Notes under the pieces: generated by a model | The model's database searches: none | Told to the model about the DNA's origin: nothing | Seen by the model: the letters and a program-made list of their open reading frames with translations, nothing else | Program-made: the position numbers and the translations under genes | Assembly: GCA_020724425.1 (NCBI GenBank) | Contig: DYGY01000005.1 | Coordinates: 1 to 64,000, forward strand | DNA from: Thermaerobacter marianensis | GTDB taxonomy: Bacteria; Bacillota; Sulfobacillia; DVGY01 | Direction: 5' to 3' | Length of the DNA stretch: 64,000 nucleotides | In this document: positions 1 to 8,895 of the stretch, one piece after another | Numbering within the stretch: the first letter of the stretch is position 1 | How the letters are laid out: each line of letters starts with the position of its first letter

Positions 1-65
1 GCTTTTCTGTCAATACCCGCCATCAAAATTTACACCACTACTTGAGATTCTAACTTTCTTAATAG

Positions 66-490
66 ATGTCGAATCTAAATAATGTGAAAATACAGCAAAT
101 ATCTTAGAAGGTCTTCAAAATATAATCGCACTCCAAGAGCAGCAAATAGCTGAACTGACGGCTAAACTTGCTTGGTTTGAAGAGCACTTCCGTCTTAGCC
201 AACATAAACAATTCGGCAAGTCTAGTGAACAAACTAACTCCAATCAAATAATGCTCTTTAATGAAGTGAAGAAAGAAGCTAAAGTTTCTCTACCTGAGCC
301 ATCCATGGAGGAAATCACCTATAAGCGTCGTAAAAAACATGGACATCGGGAGGCACAGTTAGAAGGCCTACCGGTAGAAACCGTTGAATATCGTCTGTCG
401 CCTGAAGAACAGGTATGTTCCTGTTGTGGTCAAGATCTGCATGAAATGAGTACAAAGGTAAACGCAGACGTCCAAGGATGCGGGTGGTAG
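66..490 (+). pseudogene. IS66-family transposase (TnpC) N-terminal remnant
   Basis: Reading the frame of the 251-490 ORF back to about base 83 gives an uninterrupted stretch with ELTAKLAWFEEHFRLSQHKQ followed by FGKSSEQT, the typical coiled-coil start of IS66 TnpC. The later CSCCGQDLHEM matches the zinc-finger region of the same family. A plausible original start (ATG at 66, MSNLNNVKIQQ) lies in another frame, so a frameshift near base 100 is likely. Homology stops at about 465 and a stop follows at 490, so the catalytic DDE half is missing. No terminal inverted repeats or tnpA/tnpB partners were found. This is a dead fragment of about 150 codons from a protein normally near 500 residues. Confidence 0.75.
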
Positions 491-785
491 CAGCGCAGTA
501 AAGCCTAGGATAGTTCGTGCTAGAATCTCTAGGGGATGAAGCTGTAAAATGGGAATCACTCTTCTCAGTAATAATTATGGCACACGCATTGGGAATTTAT
601 GTCTGGCATAGTGATGATGCGGCAATTTGAGAGGAACAGTGTTTAGGCTTGAATCTGGAGTTTGTTTTATTACTGAGTTTCACAGCATATATTGTATGGG
701 CGTGGACAGTTGAGAACTGATGGTTTTCAAACAGTAGGTGAGAGTTTAGATCAGCTACCACAAAATTCTTGAAGTAGGTGGTACC

Positions 786-1232
786 GTGTCAGGGAAACTA
801 GATTATATCTTAAAAACATTGAGTTATCCAATGCGGCAAAAAACACTTAGAGTGTTGGAGACTAGAGATAAAATCAGTAACCGCCAGAAAGAACTTATGG
901 TATCTCTTTTAGTTACTGGAATTGCAGCAGTCTTAGTAATTAGCAATATTGCGTCTTATCTGGGAAATGTAATTCCCCCTGCAATATTTGGACATACAGT
1001 CAAGCGATTAAGTTTGTTTGAGCTGATTGTATTAGTAGTAGCAACTATTGGAGGTACTTACTGCTATCTTAAGTACAAGGAGCTAGGTGAGGAAAATCAG
1101 AGGTTTGAGAAGCTTAGACAGAACCTGAAAGATGCTGTGGGCAAACAGTTTTGCAACTGTAACATAAAATGCAAATGCATTGATGATTATGCAAGAGCTA
1201 TGGAAGAGGAGGGAATAGATTTGATTCTTTGA
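786..1232 (+). CDS. Small two-TM membrane protein with Cys-rich cytoplasmic motif, unknown function
   Basis: 148 residues starting at GTG 786, with AGGTGG five bases upstream as ribosome site. A basic N-terminus (about 1-37) precedes two hydrophobic segments at roughly 39-60 and 78-95. A hydrophilic, helical tail then carries a tight cysteine cluster, CNCNIKCKC, near residue 122. The spacing could bind a metal or an iron-sulfur centre, but I recognise no family. It stands alone between the IS66 remnant and another membrane protein of unknown function, with long non-coding stretches on both sides, so the context gives no function. Codon use resembles the neighbours, and the intact frame with a good ribosome site supports a real gene. 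Confidence 0.55.
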   Translation: MSGKLDYILKTLSYPMRQKTLRVLETRDKISNRQKELMVSLLVTGIAAVLVISNIASYLGNVIPPAIFGHTVKRLSLFELIVLVVATIGGTYCYLKYKELGEENQRFEKLRQNLKDAVGKQFCNCNIKCKCIDDYARAMEEEGIDLIL

Positions 1233-1796
1233 TGCAGGTTGAAACAGCATGGTACATTTTCCAACTGTACAGCCATGGCAATGTTACCAGATGCTACGAT
1301 ACGGGTATATCCGATGGATGTTTTGGCATAGGAACTTAGGTTTGCAATAAGGTATTAGTGGTTTGTTAATGCAAATGGCATTTCATCGCAATTTTGAAGC
1401 GACAGGCAGGAAACTATTATAGGCATTGTATCTTGGCAGTTACCGATGCTTCGGATTAGATGAAAGACTGCCGAATGCGAAGGCATTAAACCGGAAAACT
1501 GCGGAAAGACATTAAGAGTAATGTGGGAGTCAATTTCCTGAATCGCTAAAGTATATTTAGAAGTCTTAGGGCCAAGTGGATTAACTTTTGAACTATGTAG
1601 AGTGAAGTATTATTTACAATGAGCCAGAATAGTTGGTAATATCAAATTGTGCTTTTAATGTACAAAGTTCTGCAAAGTGGCCAGTTTCTTAAAGGGCAGG
1701 TGGGGTTATAGCGAAAATAGGCCCTGTTTTTTATCTTTGTGCAGTCCCTCCAATTTTCCTTCCATTGGTTCCTACAAAGAAAGAAAAGGTGATGAG
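1233..1796. other. 564-bp non-coding stretch with a run of short hairpins
   Basis: No open frame with coding character was found on either strand. Bases 1435-1524 contain successive small inverted repeats: GGCAGT/ACTGCC (1435-1440/1467-1472) enclosing CCGA/TCGG, then AATGC-GAAG-GCATT (1474-1487), then ACATT/AATGT (1509-1524). This could be a structured RNA or decayed mobile DNA. I could not match it to a riboswitch class I know. Confidence 0.3.
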
Positions 1797-2741
1797 ATGT
1801 CTCCACAGTTTGCTAAGAAATCTTTCACAGAAGGAGTAAGGGACACAGGCTATCTCTTGAGAAATTCATTCAAGATTATTGGAAAAAACTCTGATACCTT
1901 GAAACCGACAGTTAACATGATTATTGTAGCAATTATCTTAAATACTATTTTCTTTGGTTCTTTGCTATCTTTTCTTACAGGTCGTTATATTGGCTGGGGT
2001 ATTCTTGCTCTTGTTGTCCTTCTTTTCCTTCTTACGCCTGCTAAGATATTCTACAATATTAGGCAAAAGGCCAATCTAAGCTGGCTTGTCTATAATTCGA
2101 TCACGGGTAGTACCATTAGCTATCAGGATGCACATAAGCATACAAAGTTACAGAAACCGGACTTGAGGAAAATTGCTTTAGCTGAAGTGGGTTTGAAGTA
2201 TCTTGGCACCCAGAGAAACAAAGAGGGTGGCATCGGTAGTGTTTTGATGAATCTTTTTATGGGTGCTTTAATAGAGATCTGGGATCTTTTGAGTCACTAT
2301 ATGTTACCAGGAGTTGTTGTTGAACAGAAGCCTATAGATAAGTTGGTAGATGAGATAAAGACTTTACGAAATAATGTTCCTGCTACTTTAATGGGTGTGT
2401 TTGGTATTGACTTTGTGGGTCATCTAGTAAAGTTGGTGCTTTTGCCATTTTATCTGGTCATCGTTGCACTTTCGGTAGGTGTTGGATATCTATTGACTTC
2501 TGTAATTCCTAGTACTGTCTGGACAGTTGAAGGGTTCTCTTTTTCCTGGGTGCCATTATTTGTTGGTCTGTTTATGGTCTCCATTATTGCCTCTATAGTT
2601 AGCAAATTGGTTGAGTCAACAAAGGTAATCTATTTCACGATATTCTACAGCTGTATTACAAGGCCTGAAAATATTATTGAAGAGATGCGTATGGAATTAA
2701 CGCAGTTTTTGCGTATGGAAGAGGCAAAAGCTGAAGTGTAG
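1797..2741 (+). CDS. Polytopic membrane protein, unknown function
   Basis: The ORF track starts at 1677, but the best start is ATG 1797 (MSPQFAKKSF), preceded by AAAGGTGAT at a good distance; the upstream extension looks non-coding. The resulting 314-residue protein has about four to six hydrophobic segments: two near residues 35-85, one or two near 155-175, and a strong pair at about 205-240 and 255-280. A polar loop with KYLGTQRNKEGG lies between the N- and C-terminal membrane parts, and the C-terminus is acidic and helical. No motif I recognise. It is a single gene followed by about 100 bases and then the copy 1 repeat. Confidence 0.55.
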   Translation: MSPQFAKKSFTEGVRDTGYLLRNSFKIIGKNSDTLKPTVNMIIVAIILNTIFFGSLLSFLTGRYIGWGILALVVLLFLLTPAKIFYNIRQKANLSWLVYNSITGSTISYQDAHKHTKLQKPDLRKIALAEVGLKYLGTQRNKEGGIGSVLMNLFMGALIEIWDLLSHYMLPGVVVEQKPIDKLVDEIKTLRNNVPATLMGVFGIDFVGHLVKLVLLPFYLVIVALSVGVGYLLTSVIPSTVWTVEGFSFSWVPLFVGLFMVSIIASIVSKLVESTKVIYFTIFYSCITRPENIIEEMRMELTQFLRMEEAKAEV

Positions 2742-2848
2742 CTCTGTTGAAAATTAGCTAGTTGCCTCAGCATCTTTTATGGCTTTATAGGATTCTGAAG
2801 CGTTAAGGGAGAAGTCTTGATAATATACTGAGACAAAAAGGGGATTAT

Positions 2849-3206
2849 CGTCAATTACCCACGACTAAAGTCGAGGGTTTGTGTTGAAACCTAGACACAA
2901 GTTCTGATTGACTAGCCTAAGTCTTAAATGACTAGGTTACCAAGAAATATATAGGCACCTTGGGGTACTCCTCTATCTCCAAGCACTGCAGTTGATGGTT
3001 AAACAGTTCTGAGGGGTAGGAACTGTGCTGTCAACAACAAACTGTTGGATAACATTGGCGAAGAGGAAATTACTAGTTTTTGCTAGCTTTCTAGAATAGT
3101 TTACCGATAGGTTTTTAGCTATTACAAAAAAACTAGCAATCATACTAAAAAAGGAGGATGGCGTTCCTCCCAAGACTGAAGTCACGGGTATTCACGCCAC
3201 AAGTAT
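2849..3206 (+). mobile_element. Non-autonomous IS200/IS605-like repeat element, copy 1
   Basis: About 358 bp, nearly identical (I estimate close to 90 percent by eye) to the reverse complement of 55986-56339. One end has the hairpin CCCACGACTAAAGTCGAGGG. The other has GGCGT...CCC..GACTGAAGTC..GGG...ACGCC, a nested imperfect hairpin of the kind found at IS200/IS605/TnpB element ends. It encodes no transposase. The shared sequence stops at CACAAGTAT (3206), directly before the ATG of the next gene. In the gene-ward frame it carries an ORF piece (ILKKEDGVPP.TEVTGIHATSI) that is closed by a stop here but open in copy 2. Family assignment rests on end structure only. Confidence 0.65.
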
Positions 3207-4157
3207 ATGAAAAGGTTAGCGGTTGTTTTAGTGCTTTTATCAATGCTGGCTCTAGTTGTTTATGGGAGTAAGCAGGTTGCAACATATCCAGATGTGGATC
3301 GTGAAGAGAAAATCCCAGGAGATATGTGGAAACGAGGGCCGGAAACAGATCAACATAAGCCAATCTTGCATTCAGATGAGTTTAAGGAGCCGATACCCTT
3401 ACCTTATCCGGTGAATACTGCAGGTTTTGAAGATTCTCCCTTTATTTTACCTGATGGTAAGACCTTATACTTCTTCTATACTCCCGATGTGAGAATACCA
3501 CCGGAAAAGCAAGTGCTCGATGAGGTAAGTGGTATTTGGGTTACTCATAAAGAGGGAACAAGCTGGAGCAAGCCTGAGAGAGTATGGCTTCAGGAGCCAG
3601 GCAAGTTGTCCTTGGATGGTGCTGTAGCTATCCAGGGGGATGAGATGTGGTTTGCTTCGGCAAGGGAAGGGTATACCGGAGTAAATATGTTTACGGCACG
3701 CTCAGTTGATGGCAAGTGGGTGGACTGGGAATATGCAGGGGATTATCTTATGAAGGAAATACAAATAGGAGAAGTACATCTTCATGGTGATGATTTGTAT
3801 TTTCATTCTGATAGACCCGGGGGTAAGGGAGACTATGACATTTGGGTAACTACCAGAATCGGGAATTCCTGGACTGACCCTGTTAATATTGAGGTAGTTA
3901 ATACTGAAACAATGGATGGATATCCTTTTGTTTCTCAAGATGGGAATGAGTTATGGTTTACAAGGACATATCTGGGCACTCCGGGCATATTCCGCTCCAT
4001 AAAAGAGAATGGTGTATGGGGAGAACCGGAACTGATAGTATCACAGTTTGCTGGGGAACCAACCCTGGATAATGAGGGTAATCTATATTTTGTCCATCAC
4101 TATTTTGAGGATGGGGTAATGGTTGATGCAGATATCTATGTTGCCTATAGGAAATAG
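3207..4157 (+). CDS. Secreted PD40/TolB-type beta-propeller protein
   Basis: 316 residues. The N-terminus MKRLAVVLVLLSMLALVVYG is a classic signal peptide without a lipobox cysteine, so the product is probably exported and soluble or wall-associated. The body repeats a DSPFILPDGKTLYFFY / LWFTR..GIFRSIKENGVWGEP pattern with D-I-W/D-I-Y strands, typical of WD40-like PD40 propeller blades as in TolB-like proteins. About four to five blades are visible. The function is probably carbohydrate or protein binding. The start lies immediately after the copy 1 repeat and no Shine-Dalgarno is visible within 20 bases, so the original promoter and ribosome site may have been displaced by the element. Confidence 0.7.
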   Translation: MKRLAVVLVLLSMLALVVYGSKQVATYPDVDREEKIPGDMWKRGPETDQHKPILHSDEFKEPIPLPYPVNTAGFEDSPFILPDGKTLYFFYTPDVRIPPEKQVLDEVSGIWVTHKEGTSWSKPERVWLQEPGKLSLDGAVAIQGDEMWFASAREGYTGVNMFTARSVDGKWVDWEYAGDYLMKEIQIGEVHLHGDDLYFHSDRPGGKGDYDIWVTTRIGNSWTDPVNIEVVNTETMDGYPFVSQDGNELWFTRTYLGTPGIFRSIKENGVWGEPELIVSQFAGEPTLDNEGNLYFVHHYFEDGVMVDADIYVAYRK

Positions 4158-4180
4158 GGAAAAAGGAAGGAAAGTGAATA

Positions 4181-4363
4181 GTGAAGAGAAGTGAGGTGCA
4201 AGTAGGTTCAAAGGTGTTAATTGTGCAAAAAAAGGATCAACAGAGTGGTGTTCTTACAGAGGGTATTGTTAAGAGGATACTTACAAAATCAGCTAGTCAT
4301 CCTCATGGGATTAAAGTCATGCTGGAGAGTGGGTTTGTTGGTAGAGTTAAAGAAGTCAAATGA
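4181..4363 (+). CDS. YwbE-family (DUF2196) small protein
   Basis: 60 residues from GTG 4181, with AAGGAAGG upstream. The sequence MKRSEVQVGSKVLIVQKKDQ and the later GIVKRILTKSASHPHGIKV are characteristic of the YwbE family, a widespread small basic protein that folds as a beta-barrel; its cellular role is unknown. It lies 23 bases behind the propeller gene and before a good terminator, so the two are probably co-transcribed. Full length for the family. Confidence 0.8.
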   Translation: MKRSEVQVGSKVLIVQKKDQQSGVLTEGIVKRILTKSASHPHGIKVMLESGFVGRVKEVK

Positions 4364-4392
4364 GATACCTCTAGCCGTCCTTTTATATATAG

Positions 4393-4438
4393 AAATCATA
4401 TTTAGCCATTTGAGTATAGGGTTGAATATGATTTTTTT
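4393..4438 (+). terminator. Rho-independent terminator
   Basis: A perfect 10-bp stem, AAATCATATT/AATATGATTT, with a 22-base loop and a run of seven T at the 3' side. It closes the propeller-ywbE unit. Confidence 0.65.
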
Positions 4439-4539
4439 ATTTAGTGAGAGGAAATAACACGAAAAATGACGAAGGAATAAAAAGGTAAACAAGGCAATAT
4501 TATTTTGAAATGGAGGTGGGGCCGCTAAGGCTGAAAATC

Positions 4540-7500
4540 ATGAAATATTATATGGGTATTGATATTGGATCAACAACTATTAAGGTAGTTATTCTTGATA
4601 GTGAGAAAAACCTTATCTATAGCAAGTATGAAAGGCATTTTGCTGACATTAAATACAAATTGCAGCAGGTTCTTTATGATGCATACAGATTGTTAAAGAA
4701 CGTGGAATTAAATGTGATGATCACTGGTTCTGCTGGTATGGGTATTGCTCAGCGAATGGGTGTCCCCTTTACTCAGGAGGTTATTGCTGCAACAGAAGCA
4801 ATTAACACCTATCATCCTGAGACTGATGTGGTTATTGAGTTAGGGGGAGAAGATGCTAAGATAACCTATTTTGATAATGGTGTGGAACAGAGGATGAATG
4901 GTATCTGTGCAGGTGGGACGGGTTCCTTTATAGACCAGATGGCATCTCTATTGAAGGTGGATGCAGCTGGCTTGAATGAACTGGCTAAGGGCTATGATAC
5001 TCTTTATCCGATTGCTGCTAGGTGTGGGGTTTTTGCTAAGACAGATGTTCAACCATTACTAAATGAGGGTGTTGCTAAGGAGAATATTGCTGCTTCTGTG
5101 CTTCAGGCTGTTGTTATTCAGACTGTGAGTGGGTTAGCCTGTGGTAGACCTATTAGAGGAAATGTGGCTTTCTTAGGTGGTCCCTTGTATTTTCTTTCTG
5201 AGTTAAGAAAGAGATTTATAGAAACTCTTAATTTGGCGCCAGAACATGTGGTTTTTCCAGAGAATTCTCAGCTTTATGTAGCTATTGGTGCTGCTTTGGC
5301 TTCTAAGAGTGAAGAGCTAGTTACTCTAAAATCCCTATTGGGTAAGGTTGAGAATCTTGGGAGTAGTTCTGCTAAATCTCATAGACTAGCAGCCTTGTTT
5401 AAGGATAATCAAGAGTATGAGGACTTTAGGTCAAGGCATAAACGGAGTGCTGTAAAGAGAAAAGACCTAGATACCTTTGAAGGTGAATGTTTCCTAGGGA
5501 TAGATGCAGGTTCTACAACTACCAAGGTAGCCTTAATAGATAGGGAAGGAGCACTCTTGCATACCTATTATGGTAGTAATGAGGGCAGTCCTTTAAATTC
5601 AACAAGGAAGGCCTTAAGAGAACTCTATGATATCCTGCCAGCTAAGGCAAGGATTGTTAATTCAACTGTCACCGGTTATGGTGAGGGGTTGATTAAGGCT
5701 GCGTTGAAGGTTGATATTGGTGAGATAGAGACTGTGGCTCACTACAAAGCAGCTGAGTTCTTTAATCCAGGTGTAGACTTTATTCTGGATATTGGTGGTC
5801 AGGATATGAAGTGTCTGAAAATTAAGGATGGAATTATTGATGAGATTCTCCTTAATGAAGCCTGTTCTTCTGGCTGTGGTTCCTTTTTAGATACCTTTGC
5901 GAATTCTTTAGGTTTAGATATCGAGGATTTCGCTGATAGAGCTCTTGATGCACCTGATCCCGTAGATTTAGGTTCTAGGTGCACAGTCTTTATGAACTCT
6001 AGAGTGAAGCAGGCACAGAAGGATGGTGCCTCTGTAGGGGAAATCTCTGCTGGGTTATCCTATTCAGTAGTTAAGAATGCTTTGTATAAGGTGATTAAGC
6101 TGAAGAGTCCTGAGGAGTTAGGAGAAAAGATTGTTGTCCAGGGTGGGACCTTTCATAATGATGCAGTATTGAGAAGTTTTGAAATGCTATCTGGCAGAGA
6201 GGTTGTCAGGCCTGATATTTCAGGTATTATGGGAGCCTTTGGCGCAGCCTTAATTGCTAAAGAAAGATGTGTTGAAAATCATAGTTCCACTCTTTTGGAT
6301 AGATATGAGTTAGATCAATTTGAATATAAAACCTCGATATCAAGGTGTAAGTTATGCTCAAATAAGTGTCTTTTGACCATCAATGATTTTAATGATGGTG
6401 ACCGATTTGTTTCAGGTAACAGATGTGAAAGAGGCAGTGGTAAGTGGCAAAAGGATAAGATATTACCTAACCTCTATCAATATAGGTATCGAAGGATATT
6501 TAAGTATAGACCGTTATCTGAAGCAGATGCGAAAAGAGGTACTGTGGGTATTCCTAGAGTCTTAAACACTTATGAAAACTATCCTTTCTGGTTTACCTTC
6601 TTTACCAATCTTGGTTTTAGGGTACAGTTATCAGATAGGTCATCAACAGCCATTTATGAAAAAGGGATAGAGACTATTCCTTCTGAGTCTGTCTGTTATC
6701 CAGGGAAGTTAGTCCATGGTCATATAATGGATCTTGTTGAAAAAGACATTAACTTCATTTTTTATCCCTCAATCACTTATGAGCAAAGGGAACAGGAAGA
6801 GGCGGATAACCATTTCAACTGCCCTATTGTTATCTCATACCCAGAGGTGATAAAGAACAATGTTGATGTTTTAAGGGATAAGGATATTCTCTATATGAAT
6901 CCTTTTCTTCCTTATGATAATCAAAAGAGAATGGTACAGAGATTGTATGAGGAATTAAGGGTATTTGATATCAGCATGAAAGAGATTAGGGAAAGTGTTG
7001 ATAGGGCATATAGGGAGCAGGAGGGCTTCAAGAAAGACATTGAGAAGGCTGGAGAAGATACCTTAAGCTTAATAAGGGAAAAGGGTATTAAGGGGATTGT
7101 TCTAGCAGGAAGACCCTATCATATTGACCCGGAAATTAACCATGGTATACCAGAGATGATTAACACCTTAGGGATGGCTGTATTGACTGAAGACTCTATA
7201 GCTCATCTTGGAGAGGTGGAGAGACCTCTTAGAGTAGTTGATCAGTGGGCCTATCATTCAAGGCTTTATGCAGCAGCTAGCTATGTAGCGACAAGAAAGG
7301 ACTTGGAACTAGTCCAGCTAAATTCCTTTGGCTGCGGTTTAGATGCCATTACAACTGATCAGGTTCAAGAGATTTTACAGGGGTCTTCAAAAATATATAC
7401 AACGCTAAAAGTTGATGAGGGCAATAATCTGGGGGCAGCTCGAATCAGAATTCGTTCTTTGAAAGCTGCCATGACAGAAAGAGACAAGAGTGGCTACAAG

Positions 7501-8826
7501 TTAACTAGGGTAGACAATAGGTATAAAAGAATTAAGTTTACAAAAGAGATGAAGAAGAGGCATACTATCCTGGCTCCTGAGATGTCACCTATGCATTTTC
7601 AGTTTTTAGAAGAGGCTTTTAGGCAGTCTGGTTATGATGTGGTTATCTTACCATCAATAGACTATAAAGCTATTGATGAAGGTCTAAAATATGTGAACAA
7701 TGATGCTTGTTATCCAGCCATCATTGTCATCGGTCAGCTGATAGAAGCGTTGAAGTCAGGAGAGTATGATTTGGAGAATACCTCTGTGGCCATGGTACAA
7801 ACTGGTGGTGGCTGTAGAGCTACCAACTATATTGCTCTTTTAAGAAAAGCTTTGCGAGATTCAGGGTTTGAGCATATCCCGGTTATCTCTGTCAACGCTA
7901 CTGGAATAGAGAAGAATCCTGGTTTCAAGTGGACTCTTAAGCTTCTGGATAAATCTATGATGGCTTTGGTATATGGTGATGTCTTGATGAATGTACTTTA
8001 TCGAGTCAGACCATATGAGAAATTTAAGGGCTCTGCCAATGAACTTTATGAGAAGTGGGTTAAGATTTGTAAAGATTCATTGAAGCGTTCTAGTAAGAAG
8101 GTCTTCCGAGAGAACATCCTGAATATGGTGCGAGAGTTTGATGAACTAGAAATTACTAATGAGGTTAAACCGAGGGTCGGTCTTGTCGGTGAGATTCTAG
8201 TAAAGTATCATCCGACTGCTAATAATGAAGTAGTTAAGATAGTTGAGGCTGAGGGTGCTGAAGCAGTAATGCCGGGAATGTTTGACTTCTTCCTGTATTC
8301 TCTGTATTACAAAGACTTCAGTCATAAGTATCTGTCTGGCAGCAAGAAGTCTCAGGTCATTGCTTTAGCGGTGATTAGACTGATGGAGTATTATCGCAAG
8401 GCATATAGGGAGGCTCTCAGTCACAGTGATAAGTTCTTGATACCAAAACCAATCGATGAACTAGCAGAGGATGCTTCTAAGGTTATTTCGTTGGGTCATC
8501 AGACGGGTGAAGGCTGGTTCTTAACTGGAGAGATGATTGAACTTATTGAGTCAGATGTCAAGAATATTATCTGTATGCAGCCTTTTGCCTGCTTGCCAAA
8601 TCATGTTACCGGAAAAGGTATGATTAAGGAATTGAAAAGACTCTATCCGGGGACCAATGTGGTAGCTATTGACTACGATCCTGGTGCTAGTGAGGTCAAT
8701 CAGCTTAACAGGATCAAGCTTATGATTTCCACTGCTTTTAAGAATTTAGAAGTAAACAATGATAAGGTAGAGAAGGAAACAATACGTGATACTGTTGTTT
8801 CGCAAAGCTCAAGGCATAATCATTAG
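4540..8826 (+). CDS. Giant 2-hydroxyacyl-CoA dehydratase activase-like protein (BadF/BcrA ATPase x2 + DUF2229 + dehydratase-like C-terminus)
   Basis: About 1428 residues. ATG 4540 ([13 protein letters not shown]) fits the family start; ATG 4510 adds ten residues of poor character. Two ASKHA ATPase domains are visible: [14 protein letters not shown] with CAGGTGSF (about 4-270) and [14 protein letters not shown] with DIGGQDMK and CSSGCGSF (about 315-570). Then come a Cys cluster CKLCSNKC...RCERGSG (about 605-640), a DUF2229-like region with [13 protein letters not shown] (about 640-860), and a C-terminal half resembling the dehydratase subunit ([28 protein letters not shown]). Activases of this group bind a 4Fe-4S cluster through the CxGG cysteines and drive ATP-dependent electron transfer to 2-hydroxyacyl-CoA dehydratases. 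The long single-chain form occurs in anaerobes; its substrate is unknown. It appears to be a single-gene unit. Confidence 0.85.
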   Translation: MKYYMGIDIGSTTIKVVILDSEKNLIYSKYERHFADIKYKLQQVLYDAYRLLKNVELNVMITGSAGMGIAQRMGVPFTQEVIAATEAINTYHPETDVVIELGGEDAKITYFDNGVEQRMNGICAGGTGSFIDQMASLLKVDAAGLNELAKGYDTLYPIAARCGVFAKTDVQPLLNEGVAKENIAASVLQAVVIQTVSGLACGRPIRGNVAFLGGPLYFLSELRKRFIETLNLAPEHVVFPENSQLYVAIGAALASKSEELVTLKSLLGKVENLGSSSAKSHRLAALFKDNQEYEDFRSRHKRSAVKRKDLDTFEGECFLGIDAGSTTTKVALIDREGALLHTYYGSNEGSPLNSTRKALRELYDILPAKARIVNSTVTGYGEGLIKAALKVDIGEIETVAHYKAAEFFNPGVDFILDIGGQDMKCLKIKDGIIDEILLNEACSSGCGSFLDTFANSLGLDIEDFADRALDAPDPVDLGSRCTVFMNSRVKQAQKDGASVGEISAGLSYSVVKNALYKVIKLKSPEELGEKIVVQGGTFHNDAVLRSFEMLSGREVVRPDISGIMGAFGAALIAKERCVENHSSTLLDRYELDQFEYKTSISRCKLCSNKCLLTINDFNDGDRFVSGNRCERGSGKWQKDKILPNLYQYRYRRIFKYRPLSEADAKRGTVGIPRVLNTYENYPFWFTFFTNLGFRVQLSDRSSTAIYEKGIETIPSESVCYPGKLVHGHIMDLVEKDINFIFYPSITYEQREQEEADNHFNCPIVISYPEVIKNNVDVLRDKDILYMNPFLPYDNQKRMVQRLYEELRVFDISMKEIRESVDRAYREQEGFKKDIEKAGEDTLSLIREKGIKGIVLAGRPYHIDPEINHGIPEMINTLGMAVLTEDSIAHLGEVERPLRVVDQWAYHSRLYAAASYVATRKDLELVQLNSFGCGLDAITTDQVQEILQGSSKIYTTLKVDEGNNLGAARIRIRSLKAAMTERDKSGYKLTRVDNRYKRIKFTKEMKKRHTILAPEMSPMHFQFLEEAFRQSGYDVVILPSIDYKAIDEGLKYVNNDACYPAIIVIGQLIEALKSGEYDLENTSVAMVQTGGGCRATNYIALLRKALRDSGFEHIPVISVNATGIEKNPGFKWTLKLLDKSMMALVYGDVLMNVLYRVRPYEKFKGSANELYEKWVKICKDSLKRSSKKVFRENILNMVREFDELEITNEVKPRVGLVGEILVKYHPTANNEVVKIVEAEGAEAVMPGMFDFFLYSLYYKDFSHKYLSGSKKSQVIALAVIRLMEYYRKAYREALSHSDKFLIPKPIDELAEDASKVISLGHQTGEGWFLTGEMIELIESDVKNIICMQPFACLPNHVTGKGMIKELKRLYPGTNVVAIDYDPGASEVNQLNRIKLMISTAFKNLEVNNDKVEKETIRDTVVSQSSRHNH

Positions 8827-8830
8827 ACTT

Positions 8831-8859
8831 AACCCCCACTGTTTATTACGGTGGGGGTT
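8831..8859 (+). terminator. Terminator hairpin after the activase gene
   Basis: AACCCCCAC and GTGGGGGTT form a perfect 9-bp stem around an 11-base loop five bases after the stop codon. The following T tract is short (TTCTTA). Confidence 0.7.
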
Positions 8860-8895
8860 CTTAGGATGTGATACTAGCTTAAGAGGTGAGATGGT

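Noticed and set aside
770-800. AGGTGGTACCGTG before the 148-residue membrane protein looks like a T-box antiterminator (TGGNACCGCG).
   Set aside because: No stem I, specifier loop or terminator hairpin could be found upstream, the motif deviates in the final bases, and the downstream gene is neither an aminoacyl-tRNA synthetase nor an amino-acid gene. It serves better as the ribosome site of the GTG start.
2973-3185. 70-residue minus-strand ORF inside repeat copy 1 as a gene.
   Set aside because: It has no family resemblance, lies wholly within the repeat, and has no ribosome site.
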